Of a stretch of 16,187 bases of DNA, positions 13,588-16,187 are shown piece after piece. Position numbers and translations under genes: made by a program. Below the pieces are notes generated by a model. That model ran no database searches and was not told where the DNA came from. It worked only from the letters and a program-made list of their open reading frames with translations. The stretch lies in contig DBBR01000098.1 in assembly GCA_002292325.1 (NCBI GenBank), positions 1 through 16,187 on the forward strand, written 5' to 3'. This DNA comes from Flavobacteriales bacterium UBA979 (GTDB lineage Bacteria > Bacteroidota > Bacteroidia > Flavobacteriales_D > Sanyastnellaceae). Numbering within the stretch: the first letter of the stretch is position 1; each line of letters starts with the position of its first letter.

Positions 13588-14976
13588 AGTCGTACCGTCG
13601 TTCCAGGAGATCATGTACATGCCGTTGGGTAAATCCGTTACATCACACTGATTCCCTTGTCCCGAGGCAACTGTTCGGCCCGTCCCATCCATTAAGTACC
13701 AAAGAACAGGTTCAGATGAGAGGGTCACCAATTTCGCACCGTGTGTAGGATTCGGATACACCTTAGAACCTTGAAGTCCGTGATCTTCATATCCGATCGA
13801 ATTAGAGGTGCAAACGGTTGCCAAGGTATTGAACCACAGCGTTGAACCAAAAATGGCCTGACCGGCACACTCTACATGGTCAAAAGCCCCCAGATCAATG
13901 GCCTCTACCGATTCCGCGCCGTTATCGGTCATATAGGCCTCTGCTACCAGGGCATTCTGATAAAAAACTTGCTCATCTTCCGTACAGTAGTACATGCGAA
14001 GCGGCACCTCTGGAACCCATTCATACACGTCATTGTCTGATGCTGCTGCTTCGAATGGCTCACCCTCGTTGAGCAATACATCGAGCATACCCGGCTGAAC
14101 AAAATCAGCTGTATAAAAAGGCAGAGCCGCATTGATTTCCCAGGACGGTGTCATGCCATCCAACAACCCCTCCAATTCGGATGCATAGGGCTCTTGAAAG
14201 TATTCGTTGGGGTTTTCGTAGAGATTTCCGTACACGCTTTGCCACGCCAGCGCGGTGTACGCCAAATACGACGGATTGGAATAACTGTCGTCTGCAAAGG
14301 TCTGCGGAAATTGAGCACCCGTGATGCTGTAAGGACCTGAACCTGGCGCGCTAGCTGCTACGGGGTACTGTGGCCAATTCTCTTGCAATTCACGGTGCAA
14401 TGCCATAGCTGCATGGCCGCCTTGAGAATAGCCTGAGATGAAGAGTTGATTGAGGTCGTGAGCGTTGCCTGAAGGATTCTCAGATGTGTGAAGCGCATCA
14501 ATTAAATAAGAACCTGACGCCGCTTCACTCGCAGCATGCACATACGGATGCAAGTGCTCATCGTCCTCTCCCAGTCCTACGTAATCAGGCATCAAAACAG
14601 TGAAGCCTAATCCCGCCATGAGGTACCCTAATTCGCCTTCGTAACTCAAAAAAGAAGGGGCATCCGTGCGGACAAAAATGGTTCCGTGCATGTAAATATG
14701 CACAGGATTCGGACAATTGGGGTCCAGATCGGTGGGTTCAAACAGGGCCCCTGACACGGTGATCGTACTGTCCAAAAAAGGCATCTCGTAACTAACGCGG
14801 TAAGCATCCACGCCTGTGATGGGTTGAAAAAGAGCACTGGGTAAGCCATAATCCATCGCCAACGATTCCACTTGGCTGAGCGTTTGGTTGCCGATGGCAG
14901 TATACGATTGAGCAAACAGGCCATAAAAGGGGAGCAAGAGCCCGATGAAGAGTGCTAATTTGGGAAATAACTGCAT
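13561..14976 (-). CDS. T9SS-secreted lipase/esterase-like alpha/beta hydrolase
   Basis: A 471-residue exported hydrolase starting at ATG 14976, where the signal peptide MQLFPKLALFIGLLLPFYGL-FAQ begins. The TTG at 14985 is an unlikely start. The catalytic domain resembles secretory lipases: the oxyanion region PVHIYMHGTI, PDYVGLGE, and nucleophile elbow GYSQGG with Ser184. The probable triad partners are Asp334 (CTEDEQ) and His367 (FDHVECAG). Residues from about 402 to 471 are a type A T9SS sorting domain (VYPNPTHG, then LMDGTGRTV, DLPNGMYMISW and QRIIISD), so the protein should cross the outer membrane by T9SS and be attached to or released from the surface. The substrate is probably lipid or another ester. 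It overlaps protein B's gene tail-to-tail by 27 bp. Confidence 0.88.
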   Translation of the reverse strand: MQLFPKLALFIGLLLPFYGLFAQSYTAIGNQTLSQVESLAMDYGLPSALFQPITGVDAYRVSYEMPFLDSTITVSGALFEPTDLDPNCPNPVHIYMHGTIFVRTDAPSFLSYEGELGYLMAGLGFTVLMPDYVGLGEDDEHLHPYVHAASEAASGSYLIDALHTSENPSGNAHDLNQLFISGYSQGGHAAMALHRELQENWPQYPVAASAPGSGPYSITGAQFPQTFADDSYSNPSYLAYTALAWQSVYGNLYENPNEYFQEPYASELEGLLDGMTPSWEINAALPFYTADFVQPGMLDVLLNEGEPFEAAASDNDVYEWVPEVPLRMYYCTEDEQVFYQNALVAEAYMTDNGAESVEAIDLGAFDHVECAGQAIFGSTLWFNTLATVCTSNSIGYEDHGLQGSKVYPNPTHGAKLVTLSSEPVLWYLMDGTGRTVASGQGNQCDVTDLPNGMYMISWNDGTTLQRIIISD

Positions 14977-15201
14977 AGCGAGCAAGTTATCCTAAACTCT
15001 GCGTTATTCAACTCATCCGATCAGTCAAAATCAAATGAATCCATGTCAGATCTGCTGTTCCATCGAATTATTCGCCACACTTCCAAAGTTACTCAAGCAC
15101 AAAAAGCCATAACCAGCACTTAAAATTTTGGAGTCATCCAAGTCACCGAGGCATCCCCCAGAGTCGAATTGATTTGGAAAAGGCAGACCTTCGTGCAGAG
15201 T
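14977..15201. promoter_or_regulatory. Divergent intergenic region between hydrolase and rlmF
   Basis: These 225 bp must hold promoters for both flanking genes. An 11-bp palindrome CGAATTATTCG occurs at 15064-15074, and CAGATCTG lies close by. No recognisable -33/-7 pair, RNA gene or convincing small frame was seen. Confidence 0.35.
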
Positions 15202-16152
15202 ATGAGTAAGCATCTCCATCCACGCAACCGAAATCGAGCTACCTATGACCTGCACGCGCTGGTGGAGTGCGTGCCTGAACTTGCCTCATACATTTGTGAG
15301 AGGCCCGGTGGTGGACAAACGATAAAATTTGAGGATCCTCGTGGTGTCAAGCGGCTCAATCAAGCTCTGATTCACCATCACTATGGCATCACACAATGGG
15401 ACTTTCCTGATGACAACCTGTGCCCTGCCATCCCCGGTCGTGCGGATGCACTTCATGTCATGGCCGATCTCATTGCGGAGCACAACCGTGGTTACATTCC
15501 CACAGGCCCAAAGATGGTTGGTCTGGACATCGGAACGGGCGCGAGTTTGGTCTATCCGCTAATCGGGTCAGTGGAATACGGCTGGTCCTTCATCGGCACA
15601 GATATTGCCCCCGATTCGATCCATGCGGCCCTCAGGATTCTTGAAGCGAATCCGGTCCAAGCGCAAACAATAACATGCCGCTTGCAACCGAATTCCAATT
15701 CGATTTTTAATGGAATGCTTCAACCGGGGGAATTCATAGACTTCACTTTGTGTAACCCTCCCTTCCATGCATCAGAGGATGCCGCTTCTGATGCTGCGAG
15801 GCGCAAGATTCGTCATCTAAAAAAGCGCAAACCTCAAGGCGACATGGCGCTGAATTTTGCTGGCCTTCAAAACGAGTTGATATATCCCGGTGGGGAACTG
15901 GCTTTCATCATTCTGATGATCAAGGAAAGTATTGTGTGGTGCCGGCAGGTCTTTTGGTTCTCAACCCTCGTAGCCAAGGCAAGTCACCTTCCAAGAATTC
16001 GTGAAGCTCTCCAACGGGCCGGAGCTACGAAAATCGAAGAACTTCCACTCACAACTGGCAATAAGTCATCCCGCATCATTGCTTGGACTTTCCTTGAAAT
16101 CAAGGCCCAGAAAGCTTGGCAGCAAGCGAGGTGGCATAAAACAATGAAATGA
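15202..16152 (+). CDS. rlmF: 23S rRNA (adenine-1618-N6)-methyltransferase RlmF
   Basis: A 316-residue cytosolic SAM-dependent enzyme that methylates N6 of A1618 in 23S rRNA (E. coli numbering; YbiN family). The start is ATG 15202, since MSKHLHPRNRNRATYDLHAL aligns with the known N-terminus (HPRN then YDL). The TTG at 15169 would add 11 unrelated residues. The N-terminal signature continues with IKFEDPRGVKRLNQALI and WDFPDDNLCPAIPGRADALH. SAM motif I is GLDIGTGASLVYPL (from Gly107). The catalytic N6-adenine motif is NPPF (185-188) in CNPPFHASEDAA. Family segments LNFAGLQNELIYPGGELAFI and VFWFSTLVAK follow. The length is usual for the family. Its stop overlaps a following start codon (ATGA), so it appears to be the first gene of an operon. 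Confidence 0.93.
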   Translation: MSKHLHPRNRNRATYDLHALVECVPELASYICERPGGGQTIKFEDPRGVKRLNQALIHHHYGITQWDFPDDNLCPAIPGRADALHVMADLIAEHNRGYIPTGPKMVGLDIGTGASLVYPLIGSVEYGWSFIGTDIAPDSIHAALRILEANPVQAQTITCRLQPNSNSIFNGMLQPGEFIDFTLCNPPFHASEDAASDAARRKIRHLKKRKPQGDMALNFAGLQNELIYPGGELAFIILMIKESIVWCRQVFWFSTLVAKASHLPRIREALQRAGATKIEELPLTTGNKSSRIIAWTFLEIKAQKAWQQARWHKTMK

Positions 16153-16187
16153 CACAAAGATCCCCATTGATTCCTTGGCGACTAGGT
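16149..16187 (+). CDS. Start of an unidentified downstream gene (partial)
   Basis: An ATG at 16149 overlaps the rlmF stop codon as ATGA and opens a frame that stays free of stops for 13 codons (MTQRSPLIPWRLG) to the window edge. The arrangement suggests a translationally coupled gene. It is too short to identify. Confidence 0.4.
   Translation, partial: MTQRSPLIPWRLG

Overview
The window looks like part of a Bacteroidota chromosome, probably a marine or aquatic Flavobacteriia-type lineage with moderate GC. The main evidence is a C-terminal type IX secretion (T9SS) sorting domain on the secreted hydrolase at 13561-14976. It is supported by the N-terminal module of a gliding-motility-associated type secreted protein at the left edge, A-rich leaders with few Shine-Dalgarno sites, and several family variants usual in that phylum. 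There is no rRNA, tRNA, CRISPR array, transposase or phage gene. Genes are tightly packed and no gene-free stretch exceeds 300 bases.

Left part (1-9198) is mostly housekeeping and cell-surface functions. In order it holds a truncated secreted surface protein (minus), a membrane-anchored thiol glutathione peroxidase and a secreted M14 zinc carboxypeptidase (plus). Next comes a minus-strand group of a DUF1801 protein, a possible 31-codon membrane micro-ORF and a WYL-domain regulator. An M15 D,D-carboxypeptidase-like lipoprotein (plus) faces a DUF3825 protein (minus), followed by a cryptochrome/photolyase flavoprotein (minus).

Central part (9330-13587) is the most interesting region. Six plus-strand genes resemble an unusual graspetide (omega-ester/amide RiPP) locus. 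They are a 65-aa precursor-like peptide with a Ser/Thr/Lys-rich then acidic C-terminus, a TerB-like helical protein, an MvdC/MvdD-family ATP-grasp peptide maturase, and a GNAT-type (possibly tandem-GNAT) acetyltransferase. After an 86-bp gap come two paralogous proteins sharing an N-terminal glycine/tryptophan-rich beta-repeat domain joined to TerB-like helical regions. The first four genes are spaced by 10 and 3 bases and then overlap by 4; the last two overlap by one base. The 131-bp divergent region upstream carries two palindromes that could be operators. No transporter, dedicated protease or second ATP-grasp enzyme is seen. I infer that the ATP-grasp enzyme cyclises the precursor, that the GNAT may acetylate it, and that the TerB-like proteins are accessory or effector components. 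That architecture is not one I recognise.

Right part (13561-16187) holds a T9SS-secreted lipase-like alpha/beta hydrolase (minus, overlapping the last cluster gene tail-to-tail by 27 bp), the 23S rRNA methyltransferase RlmF (plus), and the first 13 codons of a gene coupled to rlmF that runs off the window.
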